Notes under the pieces: generated by a model | Told to the model about the DNA's origin: nothing | Seen by the model: only the letters and a program-made list of their open reading frames with translations | Databases searched by the model: none | Position numbers and translations under genes: made by a program | Shown: positions 45,770-58,420 of the stretch, piece after piece | Numbering within the stretch: the stretch's first letter is position 1 | How the letters are laid out: the number at the start of each line of letters is the position of its first letter | Assembly (NCBI GenBank): GCA_026874595.1 | Contig: CM049322.1 | Coordinates: 42,274,340-42,338,339 of the forward strand | Reading direction: 5' to 3' | From: Sipunculus nudus | Taxonomy: Eukaryota > Annelida > Sipuncula > Golfingiida > Sipunculidae | Length of the DNA: 64,000 nt

Positions 45770-45821
<52 letters not shown>
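45770..45821. repeat. (TA)n tract flanking the ribozyme hairpin (right)
   Basis: Pure TA run beginning inside the last bases of the right arm. Confidence 0.95.
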
Positions 45822-45824
<3 letters not shown>

Positions 45825-46684
45825 TATACAATTATTATATATATACTTAATCATATTTCAAATAGTTATAATGTTTTAGAAAATAAGTTATTTTGTGAAT
45901 TCTAAGCAAGGTTTAGATATAAAAAGTTTTAGTAAATGGGTCCAAAGTCTTTAATTCTATATTTTAATATATTTCTTTTTCAATTTTATAGTATTATTCT
46001 CTAAAAATGGGGGGGGGGGATGATTACATTGACCATCCCCCCCCCCCCCCCTTTGCCAAAAAGTGATATGAGATGTCGTTAACATTTGAAATAAAATGAA
46101 GTTCTATCAAGGAGTGGTTTAAATTGTGTATACAACATGTGGGGTTGTGCAAAGTTGTTTCTTGCTGTTTCTATAGTCTTGTTTTGACCTGATATTGTTT
46201 TGAAGCGTACATCCGCTCTTCTGACTCCCTAATAAAGTACATTGGTGGTCGTTAGAAGTGGGTTGGTCCTAAGGTGGGCTTCCACTGTAGATCCAAATTA
46301 ACTAATCAAGGGTCACGTCTAACCTTGCTCCATGGAATATATATATTTTTTTTAACATCGCATGTTTTTCATCTTTCCTTTAAATTGTTCAGTTTTTGAA
46401 TTATATATTAAATTGTATATTATTATTACAATTATACATCAAAATCCTTCGGCCAAAGTTATTATTACAGTGCATGCTGTTTTGTTCGTGTAATTTCAAG
46501 GTAATCCTATTCATTTGTTATATATTTATTTAAAATATTTTTATTATTCTGGTATTTAAAGTTTCTCATGAGGCTATGATACCCATAATCGAATTAACTT
46601 CATGTGTGTTGACATTTGAAGGAAGGTAAACAGATGTTTTGTTGTAATAGAAAACCTTAGAAGCATTTGTATTGTTACGTGCTC
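45822..46684. other. Intronic DNA, nothing recognised
   Basis: A G-run/C-run pair at about 46010-46051 could fold back. Otherwise featureless. Confidence 0.5.
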
Positions 46685-46685
46685 C

Positions 46686-46770
<85 letters not shown>
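46685..46770. repeat. (CT)n(TA)n microsatellite
   Basis: CT run to 46723, then TA run. Confidence 0.97.
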
Positions 46771-46774
<4 letters not shown>

Positions 46775-46839
46775 CGGGTGTGTGGCAGCTTGGTTTGGCT
46801 GGCCACATTTTTCCGGCTGTGTGTCATATGATCAAATGA

Positions 46840-48075
46840 TCAGGGTCAACATGATAAGAAATGGATTGTGATGCTGACTTGGTCAAAGCATGTAATGACA
46901 AAGCGAAATTCACTGGAAAGAAATTTTTGAACATGCCAGAGCTCAAAATCGGAAGTTTTCTCGAGAAAATAAAAACGAACTAGGGACCAATGGGTGTCGA
47001 CGGTCATCTGAATTTATCTCTGAGCTTTTCATGAGCTTTTTCCAACCGTGGAGTCTGTGACATTAACCTTTGACCTTATGACATTCCAGTGAACTTGACC
47101 TCTGACAAGCTAACTCAAACTCTACACGTTTCTTCCACTTTGGGTAGGTAAGCCATGTGCAAAAGATGGAAGGGGTGGAATGAAACGTCTGATTTACAAT
47201 GCACCCACAGTCTTTTATACAGATGCTGGTTATGTGACCTTCACCTTTAACCTTTAATCAAAATGATTCTTTCTTTAGATGTGGGTCATTAAAAATCAAG
47301 TTTGAAGTAAACCTTTCTATCCAAGCAAGAATTTTCGTCCATTAGATAATTTGTTGTCGGATGGGCCCTGTGACCTTGACCTTTGATCCTGTGACCCGAA
47401 AATGGAAAGGAATAAGGTAAGCAATATTCAAAAGATGGAAGGTTTGTGATGGAAAGTTATGCTTAAAATACATCAACATTCTTTTTAAAAATTGGTATTG
47501 TGACCTCGTGTCCTTTTCCTTTGACCTGATATGGTTCTTACTTTAGTAGTGAGCCATATATAAGTCAAGATTGAAATTAATATGTCAAACCAAAACTAGA
47601 GTTATGATCTGGAAACTAATTTGTAGACAGATGACCCCTGTGACCTTGACCTTAGACCTTTTAACACCAAATTCAATTAGAATCTCCACGTATTGGTAGG
47701 ACAGCTATCTGTACAAGATGGAATGTTTGGGTGACAAATTTGGCTTAAAATGCATCCACATTTTTTTTATCATATGTGGTTCCTATGACCTCGACCTTTG
47801 ACCTGATGACCCAAAATCATTAGGTTTCTTGCCTTTTTTGTGGGGCATACATATGTCAAGCCTTATATCACTATGTCAAATACTACCTCACAGCAAATAT
47901 TTTTGTTAAACTCTTTGAACGGGTGTTCCCTTATGATTTGCATCATGGCTCACAGACCCGTATCAGTTATTTTACAAGCCCTCAAGGTCATGTTGTCATG
48001 GCTAACCGGACGGACAACGGAACAAGCGCCGTGAATATATCTCAGTTGAGTTAGAGTCAGCTGAGCTATAACTGA
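46840..48075. repeat. Dispersed repeat rich in nuclear-receptor-type motifs, copy 3
   Basis: Intronic copy of the family at 1-845 and 17700-18960: 'gtgaccttgacctttgatcc' (about 47371), 'gtgaccttgacctta', 'ctcgacctttgacctgatga' (about 47790), 'aaaatgcatccaca'. It includes the segment shared with 19336-19440 and ends 'gagtcagctgagctata' at about 48070, as copy 2 does. The DR1 motifs here are near matches, not perfect ones. Confidence 0.75.
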
Positions 48076-48122
48076 CCCGCGCTTTTCGATAAACTTATGT
48101 TTAGACCTTACTAGTTTCATAC

Positions 48123-48125
<3 letters not shown>

Positions 48126-48186
<61 letters not shown>
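48126..48186. repeat. (TA)n microsatellite
   Basis: Pure TA run just after the receptor-motif repeat. Confidence 0.97.
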
Positions 48187-48188
<2 letters not shown>

Positions 48189-50106
48189 TAATATTAATAT
48201 GCCAGTGCAAATTACTAATAATCTTATTCAAAGAAATTTCTCCAGCCTATGTAATTAACTACATCTTGTTTTGATTAGGGAGAAATATATGCATTATGTG
48301 TTGATTTCCAGTAAATTGAACTAACAGGGAGAACAGATATAATTAGCCGTAAACATAAATCTAGATGTCCCGCTGAGAAATTGTACAAAAAATATGATGT
48401 AAAACACCGTTTAGTTACAAATGGGGTACTTTCGAACAAGATTATTGTAATTTAAGGTAACTATACCGCATTTGTGTCTCAGCGCAATCTTGTATTTAAA
48501 TGTTGAACGATTTAGAAGTGATTTTTTTTTTTCGACTAAATGTTAATTTTACTCATCATTTAACTCAACGCAGTGAAACGTTAATATATTCCTGTTGGCG
48601 ATTCACCCAAGTGAATAAGAATATAATAACGAATTAGCCAGTTGTAATGCCTTACTCAAACTTAATGTATTTCTCAAAATGAACATATAATGGCGCTGAT
48701 ATATAATAGCGGTTTGATTAATAGTGAAGACATGCTTAGGTACCCCAGTCAGCTACCGACATATATTGTCAAACTTTCCTATATATGCAGTACATGTTTG
48801 TGTCTGTCCAACAACTCCACGATGCACTGGTGGTTAGTAAAACAAAGGTATCCATAACACTTTATGGATGTCGTCTTCGATAAGGACAAATTTTTAGCGA
48901 TATGTCACATTGGTATTAAATCCTTCGAAATATTTTTCGATCTTTAATTCTTAAATTAATAGAATGGTGAAACAGATTTCCTCTAGATATATCACACTAG
49001 GGATTGTACGTTATGTAGTATCCTAAAGAAAATGAAAAAAAATCTGTTTATTATGTTTTGCGTAAGGTTACAAACAGACAAACCATTCAGCTGACAAAGG
49101 AAAAAATATATATAATACGTCGCTACCTTGCCGAGGTCTGTTTATACTAATAGTTACACTTATACTATTACGTTTTTTAATCAATGCATGTTTTCATACA
49201 AAAGATCCCATACTTAAGCAGTCATATGTGACCTGTCACGAATATAAAGGTCTCCTGCCTTGTCAACACGGTAGCTCCGAAATAAACTTGGCCCGCTTCA
49301 AGTTTTATAACAAATAGGACCTCAAAACCTTGATTTCGGCCACACGTGGCATGCAAACTGTGACGGCAAAAGCAAAACATGCGTGCTAATTTATAATATC
49401 ACGAATGACCTATTTACCGATTTTGGGATTTGTAAGATGATCACATAATGCATGAACCACCACGTGGTCCTGAAATGTATTTTTTATAAAAAGATAGGGC
49501 TGCATGTCTGGAACGGATAACGTTAATTGCTTCAAGGTTATACATAGTCAACAATATACACAGACGCTTCAAGTGGATTTGCGGTTTTTTAATGCTTCTC
49601 TACCACCAACAATCCTTTATCTGTACATTTTGTTTTCTCTTTTATCTGTGTCAAGTGCGTCCTCTCAATGCTCAGGGCGTTGCTTTCATTTTAAAGTGTA
49701 CAGAAATGACAGTGCAACCATAAATGATCGCGCTCTTTATAACACAGTTTTGATATTAATTGAAACATCCTGATTTAGCCCCACTCTACCTACAAAGAGT
49801 CCCTCCTCCCTACTAAATGGACGGTCCATGCAGGGACGCACCCAGGACTTAAAAAAAGGATATACCAAATCCATGAGGACTAATTACAAAACTTAAAGAA
49901 ACGTCCAAGGTCCGAAAGAGGGGGGGCTACGCCACAAATATTGGTCTTAAAGACGTAAAGAGGAATGTCCACTTCTGCCCATGAAAACTGCATCACAAAC
50001 AACTTGGTATTACTCACTTTATCATTAACACTGATTATGTATTATTTTTTTTTTTCACGGATAAAAATTATCACTTCAGTCGTTTTTTCATACCAGCCCT
50101 TAAGGC

Positions 50107-50110
<4 letters not shown>
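48187..50110. other. Intronic DNA, nothing recognised
   Basis: Read on both strands. Open frames are short and lack splice support. Confidence 0.5.

Positions 50111-50153
<43 letters not shown>
50111..50153. repeat. (TA)n microsatellite
   Basis: TA run ending in GTGTGTG. It is the insertion target of the following transposon. Confidence 0.95.
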
Positions 50154-50161
<8 letters not shown>

Positions 50162-50174
50162 ATGTATATATATA

Positions 50175-51466
50175 CAGTGAAAATTGGTCTAACGGACACC
50201 TAACTTAGGCGGACAACTGGCTATAACGGACAAGATAGTTCAGTCCCTTCAAAATTCCCTATATGTTATGTATAAGTGGAACCTCTGTAAGGCGGACACC
50301 TCACTACTGCGGACAACGGACAGCAGATTTCAACTCAAACCAACATTCTAAGAGTAAATGAACCTGACAAATGCGGACACGATACGCCACCTTCGGCGGA
50401 CACTGATCACTCGCCTCGGGCAAACTCAAAGACTACCGGTACTGTTGCTGTTCCCGGGACTGGAACACAAAGGATTATGCAGTCCCACGTTGTAACCTTA
50501 ATGCGTGTCCGTGCTCATGACACGGTGTGATGTGCTCCTACGTTAAATACAGCAAATATGAAGCGGTTAACATCGTGTCACTTTATTTCACGGTGGATCA
50601 TTCACACTTTGCGAAGCTGCATATTTTTCGCTCGACCGCGGGGTCATTAAATTGATTAAACGGCTACCGATTTCCCATGCGTTTCTGATCTCACCACGCA
50701 ATATATAACTGTAAAATTAGGCACTTTGTTAAAGCATGCTGTTTGATATTAATTTATCGGTTTTGCTCAGTATATCTCAAACTGATCTGCTCATTGTCAA
50801 ACATCTGCTCGCCCCGTAGCTGTTTGTACCGTGCCGTCGTGCACAAGCTCCTCGGGGTTCGTTTAATTTCGGGTGCCTTCAACGTTAAAGCAAATCAAAC
50901 CAAACAACCATCATCAAAGAAAGTTTATTTTAGGCTTTAGCTTCATTCACCTATAAAAACGAATGTTCCCAGGTTTGTAACCATTACAATCTTATCAACG
51001 TCGTCATTATCTTTGAGATTATCGCATTTGGACAGCTGAACAAGGAGAGTTTTAGGCAATGCCGCCGGATGGCACCACACGTACTACTGGGCGGGTGCTT
51101 ATGCTATCTGAGAAAGTCAACCTTATTCGATTGAGTGAATCATCGAAAAAGAGAGTACGCGAGCATATGAACATTGTTTTACGGATTTCTTCATAAACGT
51201 TTCTCCTTATATTGTTCACTACTTGAGATAGGTAAAAATAATCGCAGTTTGTATATGAATATTGAATGCATGATGTGTGCATGAATACGTTGTACATATA
51301 CATGAAATCTAATATAATACAATAAACACGTTCTTGCAGCCCTTCGTTGTCTTTATTTATAATCCCTCAGTTATCAACCAAGGTCAACCTGCCTAATAAG
51401 GACACCTCAATATTAAGGACAAAATGATTGAATCCCTTGACTGTCCGCTTTAGACAGGTTTCACTG
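50175..51466. mobile_element. 1.29-kb pogo/Tigger-like DNA transposon, non-autonomous
   Basis: The left end CAGTGAAAATTGGTCTAACG continues with several 'gcggacaa' words. The right end, reversed, reads CAGTGAAACCTGTCTAAAGC then 'ggacagtcaaggg'. TA flanks both ends (50173-50174, 51467-51468) in a (TA)n setting. These ends are typical of the pogo/Tigger branch of Tc1/mariner, which duplicates TA. The interior has no full transposase frame (longest about 80 codons), so it would move only in trans. Confidence 0.75.
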
Positions 51467-51973
51467 TATATATATATATTGTTATTTCATATAATTGTTG
51501 ATTTCCATTAAGTTTTTCTCCGAAAAGGATGTCTTGATCTGATTCGCAACGTTTCATATGAATATTCATGGCTTATTACAAAGGTCAAAGCTGAATACCG
51601 GAAAACTTGCGTTTCAAATACTTGCATAAATAGGTTGCGGTATAGGCTCTACAGCAGATATTCACTTTTTTCACTCAATAAACTTCTGACTGCAGTTTTA
51701 ATTTGAAAATTGCAATGAGCTGACAACCAATGCCGATGATCAGCATCATTCATCTGAATAATTTTCAACACCTCGAAATTAATTGTCAAATAAACAAGGA
51801 AGCAACTTTGAGAAAATGTTACACGTTAGTGATTCTGTAGTGTAATGGCCAACAGAAACTTAACATGTACTATTCATAAAAATAATCATAACTAATTGCC
51901 GTGTACAGCAGTGGGGTGACAAATAATAAAACTTCAAATACTAAAAGTTATTAATATAACTGGCTCCTGTCGG

Positions 51974-52305
51974 CGCTGAGATTTTTTTTTACGGTCGGCC
52001 CCTACCTAGGATCAGCGCTCTGCAGGCTTTACGGGGAGACTATGCGAAACAGTCATGTTTCATTACCAAATGGGTGCGCCTTTCTTGAGTTCCGTGTTGT
52101 ATGACCCTGCAATGGGGATGACGCACACTCAAGACCCGCAGGAGTTATACGTACACCGAGCCTTGTTGACGCCAGAACTATTGCGTATAAGCCCCTGTCA
52201 CGTAGTCGAAAACCGCAATGGAATTCTGCAGATGTATATAATCTTAGTTAAGCAAGCATTAAAAAATGGAGGCGGCTTCCTCAACCAGAAACAAAAATAT
52301 GAATA
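51974..52305 (+). mobile_element. tRNA-derived SINE, 5'-truncated
   Basis: Matches the 890-1270 SINE from 'acggtcggcccctacc' through 'gtgcgcctttc', 'gtcacgtagtcgaaaacc' and 'aaaaatggaggcggcttcct', but lacks the tRNA-like head with its pol III boxes. Confidence 0.8.
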
Positions 52306-53139
52306 TAACTCGCTCGTGTGTTTCTAATTGAACAGAGTAAGCGAAGCTTTTCGATAAGGCTAGCATCCAATTTCTCTTTTCTGACATAATGGAGATATAT
52401 TCATATTACATAGAAGTAAGTCACGCTTAACATCCCTATAGCATATAGATATGCTGGAGGCCATATACCATATATCGAAGATATATATTGTTCAGCTGCA
52501 CATCCAAATAAATACAGGGTTAAGTGACAAGCAGTGACAAGAAACAACATAAAGTACATTGAGTACCACTTGTTTTCAAAATTGGAGTACGTACACAGAA
52601 AGTAAAGCCTACACCCCCTAGCTGTTATCTCTGGAAAGAAACAAAATCAGTTACATGGCGGAGGTATTAGTTTGCACTTACAGTGTGTTTACCACAAGGA
52701 TGTAATTTTTATTTTAATACCACATAAGTGCTGGACATATATACAGCCATTTGATAGTTAGATCTTCTCTGTGATTAAGTTATCAATATTTAATAAACAT
52801 ATTTTTCAAATGTGCAGTAACACGTGTGCACGTAAATATAGACCGACAGCGGATATATCGCCCTGCATAACCGTCATCATAAACTGTATATATTGACTAA
52901 TGGATCTGTTATGTTTTACATATGTTTTTAATGCAGTGTTCACTAGCACATACTTAGAAAACAGGACCAAGTTACTGCAAGCTGCCAGTGAAAATATTCA
53001 GTGACACTTAACGTTTAGACAAGCACAATGACAGCACTGTGAGATCACATTTTAGCAGAGCAACACTTTCTCTTTCCACAAAATCTAAATATAGTTTGAG
53101 GGTTGGTACTAAAATAGTGAGGCCACACAAAAACGAATA
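52306..53139. other. Intronic DNA, nothing recognised
   Basis: No exon or repeat relative identified. Confidence 0.5.
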
Positions 53140-53330
53140 CAGTAAAACCTCGTTATTACGAACACCAACGGGACCGCGATAAACTGGTCGCATTCTCGAG
53201 GTGGTCGTCAAAGCGAAGTCGTATTTAAAGAGCAAAAAAAAAAAAAAAAAAAGAATCGAGACCATGAACAAGTGCTCGTTATTTTGAGGTGGTCGTTAAA
53301 TTGAGACTGTCGTAATAAGGGATTTTACTA
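53140..53330. mobile_element. ~190-bp MITE, Tc1/mariner-pogo type ends
   Basis: The left end CAGTAAAACCTCGTTATTACGA and the right end (reversed TAGTAAAATCCCTTATTACGA) form terminal inverted repeats flanked by TA at 53138-53139 and 53331-53332. The inside has 'gaggtggtcgtcaaa' and 'gaggtggtcgttaaa' as a direct pair and a poly-A run. No coding capacity. Confidence 0.7.
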
Positions 53331-55743
53331 TATTGTTTTACGCACTATTAGGACAAAACTACGAGGCACAATACATGGAAAATGAACAAAAAGTGCTTCG
53401 GTTTTTGAACTGGAGTACACGATTAAGACCAAATTTAGTCATGTTCCATAAGAATTGTTTTAGTCAATTTGTGCCATAAAACTGATTAACAACATTATCG
53501 TGGTGGATAAAATAACTAATTAGACCTGATGATAAGGACATTAAAATCTATGCTCTGAATTATAATAATAATAACCGCTGTCTCCAGTGTTTCAGTGATA
53601 TACGATATGTTAGCCCTTCTATTAGGAGCCGAAGACTCTGTACCTTGTGTGTGTGTGCGTGTGTGTGTAGATAAGTTGGGGTAATATAGTGCTTCTTAAT
53701 TTTTAAATTGTGTTTCTCTTTGGACGGAGATATTTTTATTTTCGTGATATACTTGTCACGGTAATTACGTAACAGTAATTACGTCACTGCGCAGCGTATG
53801 TGAGTTCGTGGTAAACTTTAATTTTTTTCAGGAATTTTCCACGGCGAAATATTAACGGTTTGTTTCAGAATATTCGTCATACCTGTGTATAACTATGATT
53901 TCCCCATCATAATCTTTAATAAAATATTACATCCATTATCTGTAGTAGATGGGCCCTAAAGCATGTGATAGGAGATTTTATTATATTACAATTAATATAT
54001 AAAATTATACTCTTTTTTGGATTACTGAATTATATTTAAGCATTCCGAATTTTATATTTTGAGGCACCGCTCAAGGAATGATTCTTTATGCTTAAAAAAG
54101 AAGAGCGGATCTGTTTGGGTAATTAAAAAATTCATTAGAATAATTATTTTGAATGATGATGCCAGTGCATTATTTACTTTTCTACGCGTCCCGGGTAAGA
54201 CGGTTGTCGGAGGAATGGCTGGTTTGAGTTTCACAAATTTGGTTATTTTTTTAATTAGTGTAACTGGAATTAGAGTAATCAGTAGCCTTTGAAGATAGGC
54301 GAAAAGCCGAACAAATGCTCCAGATAACTGTGTTTTATCGTTATGTAGCTTATGAAGATATGTGAAAGTGATTGAATAAAGACTCAAGTATATAGCTAGT
54401 ATTTGGGTAGACCATAATACAAATAGTTTCTGAGCCGTTTGTATTTTCCAGATAACGTAAAACAGCATGAACTGCTCTCTTCACACACGATTTCCATGCA
54501 GCAAGGCATGATTTAGTGTGTCTTAAATTCGGTATAAAAAGTACATTGACTGTATGACAAATTGAGTTTACGTTTGATAATTTAATAAGAATGGCTTATT
54601 GTGTGACTTGTAAACTAATAAGTCAGCGACCGTTATAGTTGGAGGACAGCCAAAACTCCCAAGTAAGGTAAAAATAAAAACAAAGTTATGGTTCTCAGGC
54701 ACCGCCGGCGTCAATTTAATTCCCCCGCATCAAATATTTTATTTTTATTTTCATCTTTCAAAAAGATAAACAATACAATTTTGATAATATTTCCTTTGTT
54801 ATGAAGTGTTTTTACCTGTTTAGTAAAACAATTTTGTTATTATCATGATTTTCCCTGATCATATGACATTTTTATCGAGACATACAAAAAAAGGTAAAAA
54901 AAAAAAAAAAAAAAAATCCCGCCTGCACTTGAGCATAATTATATATTCCATATCATTTTTGTAATCGTATTGTTTGGTGACGGGATATGTTTTTCTAATG
55001 AATTTTTATACGCACACATTTGAACCAGTTGAAAAGTCATGAAAGGTATATAAGGTGGTTGAAGCCAGCTATTCGCCTGTCTTATCTCTATTTTATTGGT
55101 GATTTCCCCCTTATTCTGTGTACATATTAAAGGGGCCCAATCACCTATAAAGCATGTTGAATTAACACGAACAATTGCTCCTTCCCTTTAAGATAGATTG
55201 GTAATTACCAACATATTGCATTGAAACCGTATGCCTACTGTAGTAACCAAGTATGAAAAACAGAGGACCGGGCGCGATCAAAGACGTCAACATAAAGATA
55301 ACGGGTGGAATTCTGTACCTTGCTGAGCCACAGCACCTACCAATCATGAAATGCCCTGACTGACTTGACCCCAAACATAATATACATGTTCCCGCTGGCT
55401 AAAACATCGGTGTTGCGGCTCCCAATCGGACCTCCGGTCACATGGCCTTGTTATGGTAAACAGACACACGTGGACTGTGTTTACAAACACTCAGAGCCAT
55501 AGCATTGTGTGTAACAGCCGTATTCAAGGTCCTGAGACTGTCTGCTGGGATAGTTTTGCTGAAAACTTTTGCATAAAGCAACACTGAACTGATAGTATGA
55601 AAAATAAGGCATTATATTGCTCCTGATTATGTCCCTTTAATGAAACTCAGGCAATACCTGCTAGCAAAAAAGTTTAAATAACGCTTCTCTGACGGATGTA
55701 TAACCACATATTCATTGACATGTGACCCACAGACAATAATCTA
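53331..55743. other. Intronic DNA, no supported gene
   Basis: A 138-codon minus-strand open stretch (54052-54468) is AT-driven and unrecognised. A 70-codon minus stretch at 55162-55374 includes a hydrophobic run (VIFMLTSLIAPGPLFFIL) but no splice or family support. 'ttaaaggggcccaatcacc' near 55130 resembles 62892 and is probably a repeat word. Confidence 0.45.
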
Positions 55744-55882
55744 ATCGATTTTCATTGGTCCATTGCAGATGTGCTCGGGAAATTCCCGTTCACGATTGCG
55801 TAAGTTATGTCCTGAACAAACAAACAAACACACACACACAAACGTGAATGAACGCATAGCGTCCTGTCGGAAGCAAGAACCA
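55744..55882 (+). repeat. LINE-tail-like dispersed repeat, copy 4 (partial)
   Basis: Shares 'gttatgtcctgaacaaacaa', the A/C-rich run and 'gaacgcatagcgtcctgtcgg' with copies 2 and 3. The 5' part is missing. Confidence 0.55.
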
Positions 55883-57491
55883 ATGGCCTTCCTGGAGCCC
55901 GTGAAATAGAAAAGAGGCATATCTGGTGACTTCATGTAATGGCATATGCGTGGTCTAACTATAGTTCCTTAATTGTTTTGTATGGCCTGTGATGCTAATT
56001 GTGTCTTTGTGTGGATTGTATATACGATCAGCTAAACTGCAGTACCGTGCCCCTGGTAATGAAAATCACAGATTATACACAACATGCTACACGCGACCAT
56101 AAACAAAGCCAAGGGCGCTAAAAGTTCACCTATGAATTTCTCACATATGACAATACTGGAAAAGCACAAGTTTCTCTTAATTATTATATAAAAGAAAATT
56201 CTTGAAATTTAATAGATCATTTCAACTGCAAAATCATGTTAATTTCAGTAGTTTACTATTTTTCCATGGCTGCTATATTGGAATTTTATAAATATGCCCA
56301 TGGCAGTTTTGAAATTAATTGTTGGACCGACTCTCGTAAACAAAATACATGTCAACAAGACATAACTATGCATTCATGTGCACGTGAATACTTATCATGT
56401 GCTGAATATACATGAAATTGAGGTCTGATTCAGCTTGTCCATTAAAATGACCGTGAAACCTATATCTAAAAAGAAATGAAAATATGCGGGAAAATTGTAA
56501 AAAAAATGACCCAAACGGAAATAAACATGTAAAAGAATCATGACAAAATTACTTCAGATGTGAGCAATTTTCACCAAAACTGGTTTATCAATGGACGTAA
56601 TGAGGAACTGATTGCAGGTGGCGCCGCCAGGCTCGTGTATGAGATCAAGGTATAAAGATCTACGGACGTGCAAACGTCAGACTTATTCACAAAAACACTC
56701 ATGAGATAAATACACCGATGCATTCTACGAATGTGGCCCCACCTTTCATGTGTACGACAAATCTATCCAAGATGGATAGACATGCCAAATCTCATGCAAT
56801 ACCTTGAACAACTCCTGAACGATTTCCAACAAAGGCAAACGCATGTAAATGCATCACGCGAAAATAAGTGCATATGGCGCAACCAGTCTTTGGTACAAGA
56901 TGAAGGTATCCATGATCTATGGCCATGTACAGTTTCAGTCTAATGCGTTGACCCAATCCTGATATGTGCTTTTAGCACTAGAAAAAGACGCACAGATGAA
57001 CACCCGGGAAAATAATTGTAGGTGGCGCCACCTAACATTCTCAGGCACGAGTTGACATGTGACCTAATAATAATTCTGGGATCCGAATTTTTCGTAGACG
57101 AACACGGCGGCGGCGGAACCCGCGTGAAACTCTGTTTTTGCGGATACAATTATACTTCCGCCTGGAAGTATTATTTTTATCTGCGGTTGGTTTACTTTCT
57201 GGCAACTTTTAAATTTACTGAGAAGTTGTTAACTGACAAAAAAGAAATGTATTTTTTTTTCCAAAAGATCCCGCCAAAATGATATTGGTATTATTTTGAT
57301 TGAAAACATCAGTCACGTTTGAGCGATGTGAGGAGAAAGAATATGATTAGCAATTAATTATAAATCAGTAAAACTAATTTACTTGATGAATGATTTAACT
57401 CATGATTCATATGTACCAATGGGATTCGTAAAAAATTAAAAGATATATTTTAATTAAACCTTTATTGAAACCTCATCTGCCGACTTTAATA
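55883..57491. other. Intronic DNA with a repeat-like block
   Basis: 'aggtggcgcc(g/a)cc' at about 56617 and 57021 brackets a segment and also occurs near 525 inside the first receptor-motif repeat. A (CGG)n word at 57103 matches the GC-rich end seen at 802. Probably an old insertion. No gene recognised. Confidence 0.45.
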
Positions 57492-57505
57492 CACTCTAAA
57501 TCCCC

Positions 57506-57905
57506 TTGTGTTAAGAATAACACAAACTTGTGTTCCTCAAACACAAGTGCTTGTGTCTTATATGAACAGCGTCAACTTGTGTTAAAACAACACAAGAACT
57601 TGTGTCAAACCCAGTTTGGCACAAGATTGGGTTAAATATAACACAAGTCTCTTGTGTTAAATGTTACATATTCTTGTGTTAAATTAACACAACATACTTG
57701 TGTTAAAGGTAACACAAACTTGTGTTATAATAACACAATCTAGTTGTGTTAAAATAAAACAATCTTGTGTTAAATTAACACAATATACTATTGTTAAAGG
57801 TAAAACAAATTTGTGTAAGATATTACATATTTTTGTGTTAAATTAACACAAGATATTGTGTTATTCGTAACACATTCTTGTGTTTTATTTAACACAAGTA
57901 ACTTC
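57506..57905. repeat. Left array of AACACAAG/CTTGTGTT palindromes
   Basis: About 15 or more copies of an 8-bp word in alternating orientation (cttgtgttaaattaacacaa and variants) spaced roughly 20-30 bp. Many pairs are perfect hairpins. Confidence 0.9.
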
Positions 57906-58188
57906 AGTTGTTTTGACAAAAGGTTTACTTTAATATAGGACACAATTGGTATCTACCATACATAACCACACACCATGTGCATCAGCATCATGCAATAGAA
58001 AATAAAACATGTTGTTATCAAATGAGTTTATTGTATTAAGAATTAAGTACAACACATATGTTACAGACCTTGATTTCCTGAAACAAATATCAACAGAGAC
58101 ATTTTCGAATTTGAGATTACCGTTTATGACTCTGTATTGAAATATATAGTGACACACTGAACGAATCTGAGTTTTGTCCATGAGTAAC

Positions 58189-58190
58189 TT

Positions 58191-58262
<72 letters not shown>
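58189..58262. repeat. (TG)n(TA)n microsatellite
   Basis: TG run then a long TA run inside the 2.57-kb element. Confidence 0.97.
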
Positions 58263-58266
<4 letters not shown>

Positions 58267-58420
58267 TAAACAAGACATTCGGTCACGTAATTGTCTACAG
58301 GTGCATGTGCCAATATTTCTTGTTGCTGATATGTTCAGTAAACAAAATAAAATCGGTGGCTGAATGGTAACTTCTAAAGTTATAGCATGGAAGAAAACTA
58401 GTTACAGTTTGGTATTTTAG

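Larger units (their letters stand above)
45594..45771. mobile_element. 87-bp-arm inverted repeat with a hammerhead on each strand
   Basis: The left arm (45594-45680) and right arm (45685-45771) are reverse complements with 3 mismatches in 87, around the 4-nt centre cgac. (TA)n tracts lie on both sides (to 45527 and from 45770). Each arm holds a hammerhead ribozyme pointing outward (listed separately). Arrangement and target preference fit a Penelope-like retroelement terminus, and the high arm identity suggests a recent event. No reverse transcriptase or endonuclease is present. Confidence 0.8.

Noticed and set aside
53525-53570. CTGATGATAAGG as a hammerhead core
   Set aside because: No GAAA within the normal stem II span and no pairing stems.
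54052-54468. 138-codon minus-strand open frame
   Set aside because: AT-driven composition, opposing frame also open, no domain, and it lies inside the dehydrogenase intron with no splice signals at sensible places.
55162-55374. Membrane protein exon (hydrophobic run on the minus strand)
   Set aside because: The hydrophobic run is short, there is no flanking acceptor/donor pair in phase, and neighbouring words recur elsewhere, suggesting a repeat.
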